64,000 nt of DNA from Spizellomyces punctatus DAOM BR117 (GCF_000182565.1 NW_015971538.1:330713-394712), one strand, 5' to 3'. Shown: positions 34,079-44,153, counted from the stretch's first letter. The notes: a model not told the origin generated them from the letters alone. Translations and numbers: made by a program.

Positions 34079-35884
34079 TCAGAAACGCCTAGCGCGGAGA
34101 TTGTACCTTTTTCCGCCGCTCCGGTTTGATGTCGGTGTCGTCTGCGATGTAGGAGCTGTGCTCGGTTGCTGACCTTTTACTGATGATGTCTGGCGCGATG
34201 GTGTGCTGGTAGCTATCGGAACTGTCGCAGGATTGGGTGTAGAGACGCGTTGAGCCGCGCCAAGAGTGGTCCGCACTCGCTGTAATACAGTTGATGATGC
34301 TTGAACCGTTCCGGCCTTGCCATGAACTGTTTGAGCAGTGATTGCAGTATTTGAAGATCTCGGCGGCACTGCGGTGGGGACGGGACGCGAGACTGTGCCA
34401 GCGCCTCGCTGAACCGTGCCAGGTGCATTCGTTGTCGACACACGTCCAGTTGCAGCGGGAGTGGTCAACACTCGATTTGCAACAGTGGAAGAGTTTGATG
34501 ATCGTGGTGGCACCGCCGTCTGAATAGGGCCCGACACTGTATGGCCTGCTCGCGGAGTTTCGCCAGGTGAATTCTGAGGTGTGGGCATGGTGTGCGGTGC
34601 TACTGCTGTCATAATCGGATGTACGATCGTGGACACCTGATTAATCGTTACTTGCCGATTTTGTGACATGGTATGCGTGGCTACTGGCGTCATGATCGGA
34701 TGTACCATTGACGAGACTTGAATCGTTACTTGCCGATTTTGAGACATGATATGCGTGGCTAATGGCGTCATGATCGGATGTACCATTGACGAGACTTGAA
34801 TCGTCACTTGCTGATTTTGAGACATGGTATGCGTGGCTACTGGCGTCATGATCGGATGTATCATTGACGAGACTTGAATCGTCACTTGCCGATTTTGAGA
34901 CATGGTATGCGTGGGGGTGGGCGTCCCTTGGACGTTTGTCTGAATAGGTGGGATATTCTGCGTCGCAATAGGAGATGCCACTGTCGAATGGATCATGGTT
35001 TGATCCGTCGGCACAGCAATCAAGGTCGGGTTTGTCAAAATGCGATTCGGAAGCATGGGATGGGTCGGGGTAGGTGCTAACGTTGACTGACCGACTTGAA
35101 TCGTCTGAACAGGAGGTAGCGGTTGAATACTAGTTGAACCCTGCTGGACTGTGATTATTGTCGAGATGGGCTGAGCAGGCGTCGGTGTTGGTTGGCCATT
35201 ATGAACCCCACTTATAACTACAACTTGCGAAGACGGCGGTATAGCAATTCGTGACGTTTGTGCCCGGCAATTCTGAATCACAGTTGTGGTAATCACTGGA
35301 CAGTTGCATACTGCTGTAGCTGCTGCGGCACCAATCGTAGCTGGAGGGATTATGACGGAAATGTCTTGCAGTGTCGTTGATGTCGGGTTGGACGTAACTG
35401 GGGACACATCTGTCCGGTCAGGCGTGATAATGTTGACGATAGGCGACTGCACTCCAACGGGTCGGGTAGCTGTGACGATCACAGTGTCCAAAGTATTTCC
35501 AGGAATGGGAGTCGGTTGCACTCCAAAAGTCACGATTTGAATTCCACCCTGGGTAGTAGGCGTCCCAATCTGTTCACTGCTCCTAGTAGCAACCTGAATC
35601 GTAGGCTGGGGAGTAGGCGTCCCAATCTGTTCACTGCTCCTAGTAGCAACCTGAATCGTAGGCTGGGGAGTGGGCGTCCCAATCGGTTCACTGCTCCTAG
35701 TAGCAACCTGAATCGTAGGCTGGGGAGTAGGCGTCCCAATCGGTTCGCTGTTCCCAGTAGCAACCTGAATTCCAGGCTGGGGAGTAGGCGTCCCAATCGG
35801 TTCGCTGTTCCCAGTAGCAGTCTGAATCTCAGGCTGGGGAGTAGGCGTCCCATTCTGAACAGATTCACCGTTGCTAGTAGCAGC
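34079..35884 (-). CDS. Pro/Thr/Val-rich repetitive protein, 5' end lost in assembly gap
   Basis: The last exon (602 codons including stop) begins at a TTTTGGTAG acceptor next to the gap; upstream exons are missing. Near its start are six 19-residue repeats of the type PTPQPTIQVATRSSEQIGT. A region with VTATRPVGVQSPI and VCNCPVITTTVIQNC follows. Next come about three and a half 26-residue repeats of the type THTMSQNRQVTIQVSSM and VHPIMTPVA. Further Thr/Pro/Val/Ser-rich sequence leads to a basic end (KRYNLRARRF). No transmembrane segment or recognised domain is visible. Composition resembles mucin-like surface proteins or disordered structural proteins; with the N-terminus missing, a signal peptide cannot be judged. 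Frame integrity over 1.8 kb argues that it is a real gene. Confidence 0.7.
   Translation of the reverse strand, partial: AATSNGESVQNGTPTPQPEIQTATGNSEPIGTPTPQPGIQVATGNSEPIGTPTPQPTIQVATRSSEPIGTPTPQPTIQVATRSSEQIGTPTPQPTIQVATRSSEQIGTPTTQGGIQIVTFGVQPTPIPGNTLDTVIVTATRPVGVQSPIVNIITPDRTDVSPVTSNPTSTTLQDISVIIPPATIGAAAATAVCNCPVITTTVIQNCRAQTSRIAIPPSSQVVVISGVHNGQPTPTPAQPISTIITVQQGSTSIQPLPPVQTIQVGQSTLAPTPTHPMLPNRILTNPTLIAVPTDQTMIHSTVASPIATQNIPPIQTNVQGTPTPTHTMSQNRQVTIQVSSMIHPIMTPVATHTMSQNQQVTIQVSSMVHPIMTPLATHIMSQNRQVTIQVSSMVHPIMTPVATHTMSQNRQVTINQVSTIVHPIMTAVAPHTMPTPQNSPGETPRAGHTVSGPIQTAVPPRSSNSSTVANRVLTTPAATGRVSTTNAPGTVQRGAGTVSRPVPTAVPPRSSNTAITAQTVHGKAGTVQASSTVLQRVRTTLGAAQRVSTPNPATVPIATSTPSRQTSSVKGQQPSTAPTSQTTPTSNRSGGKRYNLRARRF
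34600..34912 (-). repeat. 78-bp coding tandem repeat, about 3.5 copies
   Basis: Near-identical 78-bp units encode THTMSQNRQVTIQVSSM plus VHPIMTPVA. One copy has a 3-bp insertion (an extra Asn). The high identity suggests recent amplification. Confidence 0.9.
35551..35884 (-). repeat. 57-bp coding tandem repeat, about six copies
   Basis: Copies start (plus-strand GTAGGCGTCC) near 35556, 35613, 35670, 35727, 35784 and 35841, spacing 57 bp. They encode 19-aa units TPTPQP-x-IQVAT-x-SE-x-IG. Right-hand copies (35727 onward) differ as a group (GNSEPIG versus RSSEQIG), which suggests segmental expansion. The array runs to within 30 bp of the N gap, so it may continue into it. Confidence 0.9.
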
Positions 35885-35913
35885 CTACCAAAATTAAAAA
35901 AAAAAAAAACGAA

Positions 35914-36013
35914 NNNNNNNNNNNNNNNNNNNNNNNNNNNNNNNNNNNNNNNNNNNNNNNNNNNNNNNNNNNNNNNNNNNNNNNNNNNNNNNNNNNNNNN
36001 NNNNNNNNNNNNN
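35914..36013. other. Assembly gap (100 N)
   Basis: Exactly 100 Ns, the usual placeholder for a gap of unknown length. It is flanked on the left by a poly-A run and the 57-bp repeat array. Confidence 0.99.
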
Positions 36014-37036
36014 AGAGTAGCTAAAAGGGGCCCTAAAAGAATAACTTGGAGAAAAGTCTAAAATTCAAAAGTTCTTGTTTTAAAGTAAGAAAAACCATCG
36101 GGGTGCCCACCAGACTCTTGTCCATTTTATAAAATCCTCTACTCTGCTAAAATCCTCACCCTCCACCCCACCCTATCCACGAACTCACGCTAACCCTCTT
36201 TTCTGACCGTTCAGATCCATTCCCCAAACGGATGCTTTCCCAATGACGTCCACCACCAAAAAGAAAACCTTTTACTCTCCCCACCCAGATTTCTCGTCGT
36301 TGAATAAATAAAAAATAAAATTCGGGAGCCACGGCCTGTTCGGGCAAAGTTTATAACCTAGCTAACGCCTAATCAAGGCTTAGTTATGGATTATGTAAAA
36401 TTGAATGAATTCGTGGTAAGCAATAAGAGATTAAAAATCGCCACGCCTTTAAAGAAATCCTGTGACATTGCAACAAAAGTTATCGTACAATGGCCACTCT
36501 TTCTAATATCGCAAAGAAATGAAAAAAAAGAAATTTCAACAGCCTTCTGCAAACGACTCGGAGGTCCTTTAGATGTTTGATTATACTCTGAGCAATAGAG
36601 TGCCACAATGCATTGGGAGACGGCTTTTTTGCAAAGATTCTTGTCGCATATAAACGGTTGGCAACGTGGTGATGACGGCAAATTCAAAGAGCATCAACAT
36701 ATAATTACAGATAATCCCTGTTTTGGGTCGCTCACCCAGACTTCCTACAATACAATTAGATTCCTCGCCCACCTCCACAAAAAAAATAAAACAGAAAAAA
36801 ATATATATCGCACACTAAACGCAACGATATGGAGGGTAATATACGCAATCACATTGTGCCAGCCAAAAATCCCTTTCCATGATCCATCCAGACACCTGTG
36901 CCTTCACTCTCGAGCCCAATCATAATTACTAGGGCAAGATGTCCTCCTCGTATACTCCTCCTTCATTATAGACAATATCTTTTTCCTCACCATGCACCAT
37001 GCACCATGCACATAAAACAGGAAATGTGTGAACCCG
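36014..37036. other. AT-rich intergenic region right of the gap
   Basis: About 1 kb, markedly more AT-rich than its surroundings, with only short open frames (up to about 105 codons) and no recognisable motif. It may hold the 5' part of the repeat protein and the 3' UTR of the WOPR gene; I cannot support a gene. Confidence 0.35.
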
Positions 37037-38641
37037 TTAGAAACCATGTCGCGTGGTCTCCACGCCGGTCATTGGATCTCCGCTCGTATTTGCGGAGCCA
37101 CCAGGTTCCCAGTCCATGTCCATCGTATCTATCTTTGGAGATGATCCTGCAGAGTACGACTTTCCATTGGATGCAGCTGCCCCAACAACACCTTCCAGAC
37201 TTCCAGCTCGTCGGGAATAATCCGTGTCCGGCGTCCAATTTGAATGTGCGAGGAACATTGGCGGTAATTTGGAAACGGGGGCAGAGGTAGCGGAATTGGT
37301 GGAATCATGAGAAGGGGAAAAGTGGTGATGTCCGTGAGAGTGATCGGGTTTGGGTGGAGGCAGAACAAGTCCTTCACGAGGACTACCGCTTCGGGCAGCT
37401 CCGTCGATGAGCCCGATCGGCAAGGACCTGACACTTGGTGCTCTCAGGGGCGTTGTGTTTTGAGGTCGTGCTTGTCTGTCAATATCAGGAGGTGCAGTCA
37501 TGACGGAAAAGGCCGATATAATGGATGGAGACCGATGTAATTGTGGTGGTGATGCCCGAGGAGATCCGCTGTGTGCACGATTTAAATTTGCACTTCCGTG
37601 GGACGTACCGGACATGTTGGGACTTTGGGACGGAAATATATTTGCATCCTGCTGCACACCAGGCATGACTACCTGGTATCCCTTATGGATGTTGTCGTTT
37701 AAGGTGTCCGATCGCTCGCCTTCATCCGGTCTCCCTGAACTGCCAAAAGATCTAATTGACTGATTGTCCATCGACAATATCGACTGATTATCGTAGGACC
37801 GTGTGTCATATGATCGATATGAGCGCCCGTCGTCCATGGAGCTGATGGAATAAATGCTCATCTGCTTGCCAGAATCATGGGACGGTCTCGGGAAGTCATC
37901 ATAGGAGCGCTTATTCTGGGCTGTTTCATAACGATATGGCGAGGCATCCCGATGATGCCGAGGTCGGTGCTTGGAAATGGGGACGTATGTTGGACGGAAT
38001 TCCGAGCTGGACTGCGATGCTAGCGAAGCGGCACTAAAGGACGAGACGGAGGATCGTATCGATGAGGCGGAAGATTGCGGGTGTTCAGGCATGAACTCTG
38101 GGTATATATCGGTAGAAATAACCACATCAGCAAACATGGGCAGCTCGGCAGGACTTTCGAGTTTCTTTGTTTGCAGCTCCTCTCGAGTGTAGTACGAGAC
38201 CAAATGCTGTTTCCGACCATCGGATGTGGTGATGGAGATGGCCTTTTTGGTCAAACCATCCTCTTTGATGACGTACTCTACTTTTTCTTCTGCCGCACCG
38301 GGCATTTTATGCTTCCGGGCTTCCACTTCACGGTATATCAAGAAACTGCCGTTGATACGGCTCGGTGACCAATGCTTTCCATCAGTCCATCTGATTGATA
38401 AAAATTTTGATTGAGATAAATTCAGCACGGTGAACGTGGGAAATGTGCCCATAACACACCTTTTAATTCCACTTTCTTCTTCGTCCCAGACAAAGACTGA
38501 ACCAGATCGAACATATGCAAGACGCTCGGACTCTGACAATCTTCTTTGAACTCTTTTGAGGCGCTGGAGACGACAAGCCTCAAACAAGAGTAGAGCGTCG
38601 TTCGGCGAGTTTACAAAACCGTGAAAACTCTCCATTGTCAT
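37037..38641 (-). CDS. Gti1/Pac2 family (WOPR) transcription regulator
   Basis: WOPR proteins (Wor1, Ryp1, Gti1, Pac2) are fungal master regulators of morphology and development. Exons (minus): 38460-38641 and 37037-38390 (511 aa). The first WOPR box reads FHGFVNSPNDALLLFEACR, SGSVFVWDEEESGIK, then R-WTDGKHWSPSRINGSFLIYRE across the junction. The second box has LTKKAISITTSDGRKQHLVSYYTREEL. The remainder is Ser/Pro/Arg-rich and disordered. The 69-nt intron (38391-38459) is a multiple of three with no stop, so a naive reading keeps 23 spurious residues in the middle of the DNA-binding domain. Removing it restores the invariant K-R-W-T-D-G. The start is the first ATG of the exon (MTMESFHGF). The long upstream region is typical of such regulators. 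Confidence 0.9.
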   Translation of the reverse strand: MTMESFHGFVNSPNDALLLFEACRLQRLKRVQRRLSESERLAYVRSGSVFVWDEEESGIKRCVMGTFPTFTVLNLSQSKFLSIRWTDGKHWSPSRINGSFLIYREVEARKHKMPGAAEEKVEYVIKEDGLTKKAISITTSDGRKQHLVSYYTREELQTKKLESPAELPMFADVVISTDIYPEFMPEHPQSSASSIRSSVSSFSAASLASQSSSEFRPTYVPISKHRPRHHRDASPYRYETAQNKRSYDDFPRPSHDSGKQMSIYSISSMDDGRSYRSYDTRSYDNQSILSMDNQSIRSFGSSGRPDEGERSDTLNDNIHKGYQVVMPGVQQDANIFPSQSPNMSGTSHGSANLNRAHSGSPRASPPQLHRSPSIISAFSVMTAPPDIDRQARPQNTTPLRAPSVRSLPIGLIDGAARSGSPREGLVLPPPKPDHSHGHHHFSPSHDSTNSATSAPVSKLPPMFLAHSNWTPDTDYSRRAGSLEGVVGAAASNGKSYSAGSSPKIDTMDMDWEPGGSANTSGDPMTGVETTRHGF

Positions 38642-39971
38642 TTTAGACAAGTTCGTTGACAAGAATTTCAATTCCTGTGGAATCGCTCACTCATGCAACA
38701 GATGGACGGCTGGTTACCGGCAAAAATTATAGGAATTAGCCACTGTGCCAAGCAAGCAGGACTAAACGGTGGCGCAGGTGTGAATTCCCAGCATGCAAAA
38801 TGAGACTGCGCAAAAGCACCTTTCAGCGAAGAATAAGCCGCCGAGACGGCAAAAGCGAGTAGGAGAGGAAAAGTGCCTGTGCCGACAAAAAGAGTGCAAA
38901 TGACATTCATTGTCAGACATGAGACACTTTACGTCGGTCGCTGGCATAGGCACACCTTATATGTAGCCGATATTGTTGATGATGCTCCACAAAGGCGAAA
39001 AGGTGATACCGTCGTTTGTCAAAAGAGTCCTCAAAGGCTGTTGTTAAATGCGGCGCTAAACGAGCGGTGGGAGTAAATCGCGGGAATGGGTAGAATGCGA
39101 GGTTGATTGCCAAAACAAGTTGAAACCCGAATTCTCCTAGTTCCTCTCTTTTGTGTGTCTTGTATGGAAAGACCCAATGTACCCTGCCACTACACACACC
39201 GTACGTAGACTAGTAGAACAAGAGTTGCCTTGCAAAGTGATGCTGATGATGAAGAAAACCTCAAAATACGAAATGCAGCCCAACCAAGAAAAAAAACCAG
39301 CCAGGCCAAAATCAAAAGGACGAGGGCGGGAGGGGGGAAAAGCCGTGTGGATTTCTCCTGTTGATATGGGGACAACAACAGAAACTCTATTCAGAAGGGA
39401 GTTGTATCCATAACTCAAGCAAGTGGGCGCGACCTTCTATATATGGTAACAATATATACAAACTCGACGTGAGGCGCAGGGTCAAGCTGCAACCAAAAGA
39501 GGCGCGTCACGGACTGTGTGAAGAACTTTATGGTAATTCAGGGTGTGTTTACCATTGCCGCCTGTAAGGTTATCGGCGAATGATTGGATTGATTACGTAA
39601 GACAACTGGGATATGACTTTGCAAGCTCCAGTTGCCATTGCAGCAACCGAACAAGCAGAGTGCAACTGCAGCAGGATATGGGGCCGGCGACTCTTTTTTT
39701 TGCTTGCAAAGTCCACTGCCCCCCATCTGGACAGTCAAAACGAATGCCATCATTTGCGGTGAGCCAATAAGCAAAAGAAAGGGCGGGGAGCCCGAGTCAC
39801 TTGGACGCGTTAAGAAGGTTAAAGTTTCATTGAGCAATATTCCCGCTGTGACACTGCATTATGCCACGGTATTGGAGAAATATTTTGACATTGAAAAAAA
39901 AGGATATACCCTGCCTATCCCCAGAACATAGTGTGGAGGCGATTGAAAATGGCACTAGGACGCATTATTAT

Positions 39972-39985
39972 CCGGATTAATCCGG
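39972..39985. promoter_or_regulatory. 14-bp perfect palindrome, homeodomain-like (GGATTAATCC core)
   Basis: CCGGATTAATCCGG equals its own reverse complement. The core holds two inverted TAATCC half-sites, the type bound by K50 homeodomains. It lies about 105 bp upstream of the TATA box at 40090. Related TATCCGGTTA-type half-sites occur at about 39980 and 40538. The functional role is inferred. Confidence 0.35.
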
Positions 39986-40089
39986 TTAATCATATCGCAT
40001 AATCAGAACCCCCCTCTATCGCTCAGATTGGTGTGGCATGTATTGTAATGTTTTTTTTTTAAACTGCGGTGAGGCGCATGCCAAAGGTC

Positions 40090-40097
40090 TATAAAAG
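40090..40097 (+). promoter_or_regulatory. TATA box of the small gene
   Basis: TATAAAAG followed by a G run and a long pyrimidine-rich stretch (CCTTTTCCCTCTTTCCTC), with the first ATG 107 bp downstream. It is the clearest core-promoter signature in the window. Confidence 0.6.
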
Positions 40098-40196
40098 GGG
40101 GGCCTTTTCCCTCTTTCCTCTTTACCCATCCTCGACTCGAAGCATCTGCGCAACGCTCATTGCGACCCACACAACCTCATCGCGACTCGGTCAACC

Positions 40197-40526
40197 ATGA
40201 GAACGCTGATGTGGTGGTGTCGAGGACCTCGACCGCCCGACAGCAACCGTGATCAGAACCAGCGGCAACCAATCGGATCCGATAACAAAGCCTACTATTA
40301 TACTGCCACATTAGTTGAGCTTGGTTGGTATGTATTGATGGCATTTCTTGCATTTCTTGTCATCGGGTCACCTCGCTGACATGCAAGTTTTTTTTAGTCT
40401 CCAAGCCTTGTCACTGAAAATCCACCAGCTTGTGACGCTGCCCAGTCGATTCGCTCCTGGATGCAAGAGTCTGGCTTCAATGCCATCAAGAGTTCTGGAT
40501 CAAGGCCTAGTAGGGACCACGTGTAG
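40197..40526 (+). CDS. Small protein gene with strong core promoter, family not recognised
   Basis: Exon 1 is 40197-40327 (MRTLMWWCRGPRPP, ending YYYTATLVELG), donor GTATGTATT. The acceptor is uncertain. Starting exon 2 at 40406 gives LVTENPPACDAAQSIRSWM, then QESGFNAIKSSG, and a stop at 40526, about 84 aa in total. Starting at 40398 in the pyrimidine-tract acceptor gives a different frame ending near 40548. No signal peptide or domain is evident. The TATA box, long C/T-rich leader and single short intron suggest a highly expressed small gene. It could also be a non-coding transcript. Coding status is tentative. Confidence 0.4.
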
Positions 40527-41126
40527 TGGTGGGCAGTTATCCGGTTAGAACAACCGTTACGTATTGCGTGTATAATTGCCTAGTAGTAGTTAGTTACCTT
40601 TTCCGAACCGGTTGTCGCCGGTTTATTCCCTGGTGTAGTAGCTAGTGCCAGTTTCTGTCACCTCTACACTAAACAATGTACAGACGGAAAACAGAAACAA
40701 AAATTGTACATGAAAAACGTACATATATGAGAGATAGCATGAACAAGCAACCGAGTCACGGCCAAGATATGGTGCCGACGGGTAAAGATAAAATGTTGGC
40801 AACCTCACAAAAACTACACAAGTAGTCGATCAAACCAAAGTGTGGCCGCACCCTCTTGAAAAGAATACATTGATGCCTAAACGCAGTTGCAAACCATGAA
40901 CCACTGGAAGGTTGACCACATATGTGAGGAAAAGGGCTGCCAAACTCTATACCTTTTGGTGCGCACAGTATGCCAATTCAAAAGACATTGGCCTGGCCTG
41001 CGGCTACTGCGCGCACGTGGCAAGGTCGCGTTCGGCTTACATACGCGTGGCCTACTTACAAGACCGCTGGATCGTCAAGTTGGCATGTCTTTGACCGCAA
41101 CATACTGACCAGTTACCCAGGGCCGC
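40527..41126. other. Intergenic
   Basis: About 600 bp, no supported gene. It contains CCGAACCGG and CGCCGGTTTA, CCGG-rich motifs resembling those left of the small gene. Confidence 0.4.
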
Positions 41127-42895
41127 ATGCCGCCCCGCAGCGCATCGTTCAACACGACCGACCATACTCAGGGTCTCACACCACCCCGTAGCGCATCTTT
41201 TACCATGCTCGACCAGCTTGGTAAAAAAGGGGAAGCGACAATGATGGCGATTCCACGAGATGTACGCATCAAGTATCCCATTCGACCGGCTGCCAATGCG
41301 GCAGAAGGTGTTCTCAAGACTGCTGTCATGGGAGATGACGGGGCGGATGAGCGAACGAGAAGCTTCCAAGTGAGTTTTGGTTATGTGGAAACTCTAGTTA
41401 ATCTAGACCTCCTCACCTCTTTGCATAACGTAGATAAAGGCAAAACTCCTTGCGGCCCTTACAGTCCTCATCATATACGTCATGTTCTGGTCTCGCCTTG
41501 CATTGGCCATCCCTCTTCCACCGTCCCAAATCCTATCACTGTTCCTTCCAGTCCTATTGGGTGGTTTGGTCCGACCATTGACACCTTACCCACTGCTTGC
41601 CATGCTGCTAACGGGTCTAGTTCTCCGCAACCTCCTTCCTAATTGGGTTGGAAACCCACCACATCAAATCGCAAAAGCATTCTTTTCTTTTGCTCTATCA
41701 ACGGTAGTTTCAAGAGCTGGATTGGCAATTTCATTATCGACATTTATCTCTCATGTACGTGCCACGCTGGCTGTCGGAGTTCTACCTGTGATTGTCGAAG
41801 CAGGATGGTTGAGCATACTTTCACATGGAGTGTTTGGTTTACCCTGGGAATGGGCTTTCATACTTGGGACGGGCGTCGCTAGTGTGAGCCCTGGTGTCGT
41901 TGTTCCCCTGCTGTTGGGTCTTGTAGACGGGGGTGATGCTCGATGGAAATCAAATAGGACTGTCAGGATTCTGTTGGCGGCGACTGGAGTGGATGTTTTA
42001 ATTGCGACAACCGCATTTGGAGTTGCTGTTGCGGTTGTGGAAGGTGTGCTAGAGGGGCGTGGCATTGGGCGATGGTGGGTCGTGAGAGGGCTCTTGGAGG
42101 TGGGAATGGGCGTGAGCGTGGGAGCAATTTTGGGCGTATTGGCCTGGTCACTCAAAAAGTGGATCGGAAGGGACGTGATCCTGTTTTGCCTTTCTACAGC
42201 TTGGATGATGGGAGCCAAGGCCTGGCGGTTTCCGGGGGCTGCTACGTGTGGGACCATCTGCGCTTGGGCCGTCGCTGGCAACGTATGGAGCAAGGGGGAT
42301 GTGGAAAGGGCTGACAAACGGTATGTTGGGCGTGCTCTTCCGAAACAATGCTTTGCAACGCATCTCATGCTCTTCCCTCAGGTTAAAAACAGTCTGGTAT
42401 TGCGCAGAACCATTTCTCTTTCCTGTCATTGGTGCATCCATTTCTCTCGCCTCGTTCGATACGCCCACACTTGTCCTGTCTCTCACCTGTGTGGCATGCT
42501 CCATATGCATCAAACTCTCGACAGCATATGTAGCAGCACGGTGGGGCGGACTGGATAAAGATGAAGCAACGTTCTTGTCTGGGGTGTGGACGGGAAAGGC
42601 TAGCGTACAGGTAAACCCCTGCGCAGACGGCTTCGTTATTGCCTGCAGCGGCATTGACAATATTGCTTGCTTCCCATAGGCGGCATTGAGTAGCACACCG
42701 CTGACACTGATTCAAACCTACCACCTCGAATCTGAACCAGACTTTGCCTATGCTCACATTGTGTTTGCGGGTATGGTCAGTGCGATCCTAATTGGCGCTC
42801 CCATAGCGTCTGGGTGGGTCGCCATGTATCGGAATAACGAGGGAAAACAAAAAGAGATGGCTCATGCTACGGTGATTGGCGATGAAGTCGTGTGA
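41127..42895 (+). CDS. Cation/proton antiporter, SLC9B (NHA2)-type
   Basis: Exons 41127-41369, 41434-42320, 42382-42610, 42680-42895 (524 aa). A hydrophilic N-terminus of about 80 residues is followed by about 12 hydrophobic helices, starting LLAALTVLIIYVMFWSRLAL. The CPA2/NHA core is recognisable: SRAGLAISL, then WEWAFILGTGVASVSPGVVV, then LLAATGVDVLIATTAFGV. Family members exchange Na+ or Li+ for H+ at plasma or organelle membranes. In animal SLC9B2 the last motif holds two adjacent aspartates; here the second is valine (GVDV), which may alter ion coupling (inference). The N-terminus repeats PPRSASF twice. The gene is convergent with the methyltransferase. Confidence 0.82.
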
Positions 42896-43133
42896 TATAG
42901 AATGAGACGGTTGTGAGCTAGTTCTTGGGTGCAAAATAAAATGAGATCGCTTCATAGAGAATGTGAAGCGCAAAGTATCTAGAGCGCAATCAAATAGACT
43001 GGTTTTTAATATTCCTGGTTAAAGATATCATCTTTTCTATCAATTGTTTAAAGAGACTAATGTCCAATCTAACATATATATATATATCCAAATTCACAAA
43101 GCATTAAAGGTATCCAAGATTGTAACGAAGAGC

Positions 43134-44153
43134 TCAGCGCGACGGTAGTTCGCTTGCATCTTTCCATGCAAACCTGTACACCCTATACCTCTGCTTTTCA
43201 ACCTTGTCCAAAAGCTCATCAGCCCAAACCCAAGTGCCCACGAATCCAAACGCCTCCATATTCTTTTCGAAATCACTTATCGCAGAAAAAAACTGCGGTC
43301 TAATTCGGTTGACAATGACCGCCTGTTTGGGTTCCGCTGAAAGAGAGTTGACAAAAATGGTGTGTATCACTTTGGGAAGAATGCGAGCGTGCTCTGGGGC
43401 ATAGATAACATCCGCGGCAAGAACCGTGCTGATGAATTGACTGTGGGTAGGTGGGTTGTTCCAGTCTAATACTTGAAAGGAGACACGCTCTTCGACGTTG
43501 TTGAGACGAGCATTTTTAAGTGCTGTTTCAAGGATAATCGGATGAAAATCTGTCGCAGTAATGTGGGTAGTAGGTGGTAAAACCATGGCGGCTAGAATCG
43601 AGGTCAACCCCGTCCCGCAGCCAAGCTCAAGGATGTTGGTAGGATAGGGCGGAAACAAGTGAGATGCGTCAATCAGACGAGACAGGACAAGGCCAGCATT
43701 CCATATTTGGGTCCCGATCTCGACGTCTGAACCTGTTCGGCTTGCGCTTGGTTCAGACAGTTTCAAGGTGGCATGAGTAAATGACCATGATTCTATATCT
43801 GACTCGCACGGCGAAACGTCATCCGACGGCTTGTCATTCAACCACTCTTCCAATACCCCTGCTGTCCGCTCGAGCGCCTCAACAATGCATTTACTTTCTT
43901 CCTCTTTTTCCACATGCAGTGTCTCCAACTCCTCCATCCGCCTGAATAGCCACTTTTTGATACCTTCCACAGCAATCTGATGCTCGATACGGCCGTCATC
44001 TACCGGTTCCCCGTCGCCATATCCAGAGTCTGTATCGTTTATCGTACATGCAGGGATGAAGCGGGATTGGATGTTGGATAAAATTGCAATGTAAGGAGCA
44101 ATGTCGGAGATGGATCGGATCGTTGCCTGTGGGGGGAACGGAAGAAGGGACAT
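43134..44153 (-). CDS. Class I SAM-dependent methyltransferase, RRG1/METTL22-like
   Basis: Intronless, 339 aa. The SAM-binding core of the seven-beta-strand family-16 methyltransferases is present: motif I NILELGCGTGLTSILAAMVL, post-I THITATDFHPIIL, motif with LAADVIYAPE, then IVNRIRPQFF and a C-terminal VEKQRYRVYRFAW. The N-terminal 140 residues form the extension seen in METTL22 and yeast Rrg1-type proteins, with IEHQIAVEGIKKWLFRRM. METTL22-type enzymes methylate protein lysines; the substrate here is unknown. The ATG at 44153 is the first in the frame. Confidence 0.82.
   Translation of the reverse strand: MSLLPFPPQATIRSISDIAPYIAILSNIQSRFIPACTINDTDSGYGDGEPVDDGRIEHQIAVEGIKKWLFRRMEELETLHVEKEEESKCIVEALERTAGVLEEWLNDKPSDDVSPCESDIESWSFTHATLKLSEPSASRTGSDVEIGTQIWNAGLVLSRLIDASHLFPPYPTNILELGCGTGLTSILAAMVLPPTTHITATDFHPIILETALKNARLNNVEERVSFQVLDWNNPPTHSQFISTVLAADVIYAPEHARILPKVIHTIFVNSLSAEPKQAVIVNRIRPQFFSAISDFEKNMEAFGFVGTWVWADELLDKVEKQRYRVYRFAWKDASELPSR

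Larger units (their letters stand above)
38642..40196. other. Long intergenic region: WOPR promoter and small-gene promoter
   Basis: About 1.55 kb between divergent genes. No supported open frame. It contains the perfect palindrome CCGGATTAATCCGG (39972-39985), a TATA box at 40090 and pyrimidine-rich sequence before the next ATG. Long upstream regions are common at WOPR regulators. Confidence 0.45.

Noticed and set aside
35516-36061. 181-codon plus-strand frame with GSRRPN-type repeats
   Set aside because: It is the antisense of the 57-bp coding repeat and runs through the N gap; the minus strand is continuous with a long non-repeat coding region.
39641-39657. GTTGCCATTGCAGCAAC as an X-box
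   Set aside because: The half-sites are separated by more than three bases, so it does not fit the RFX consensus.
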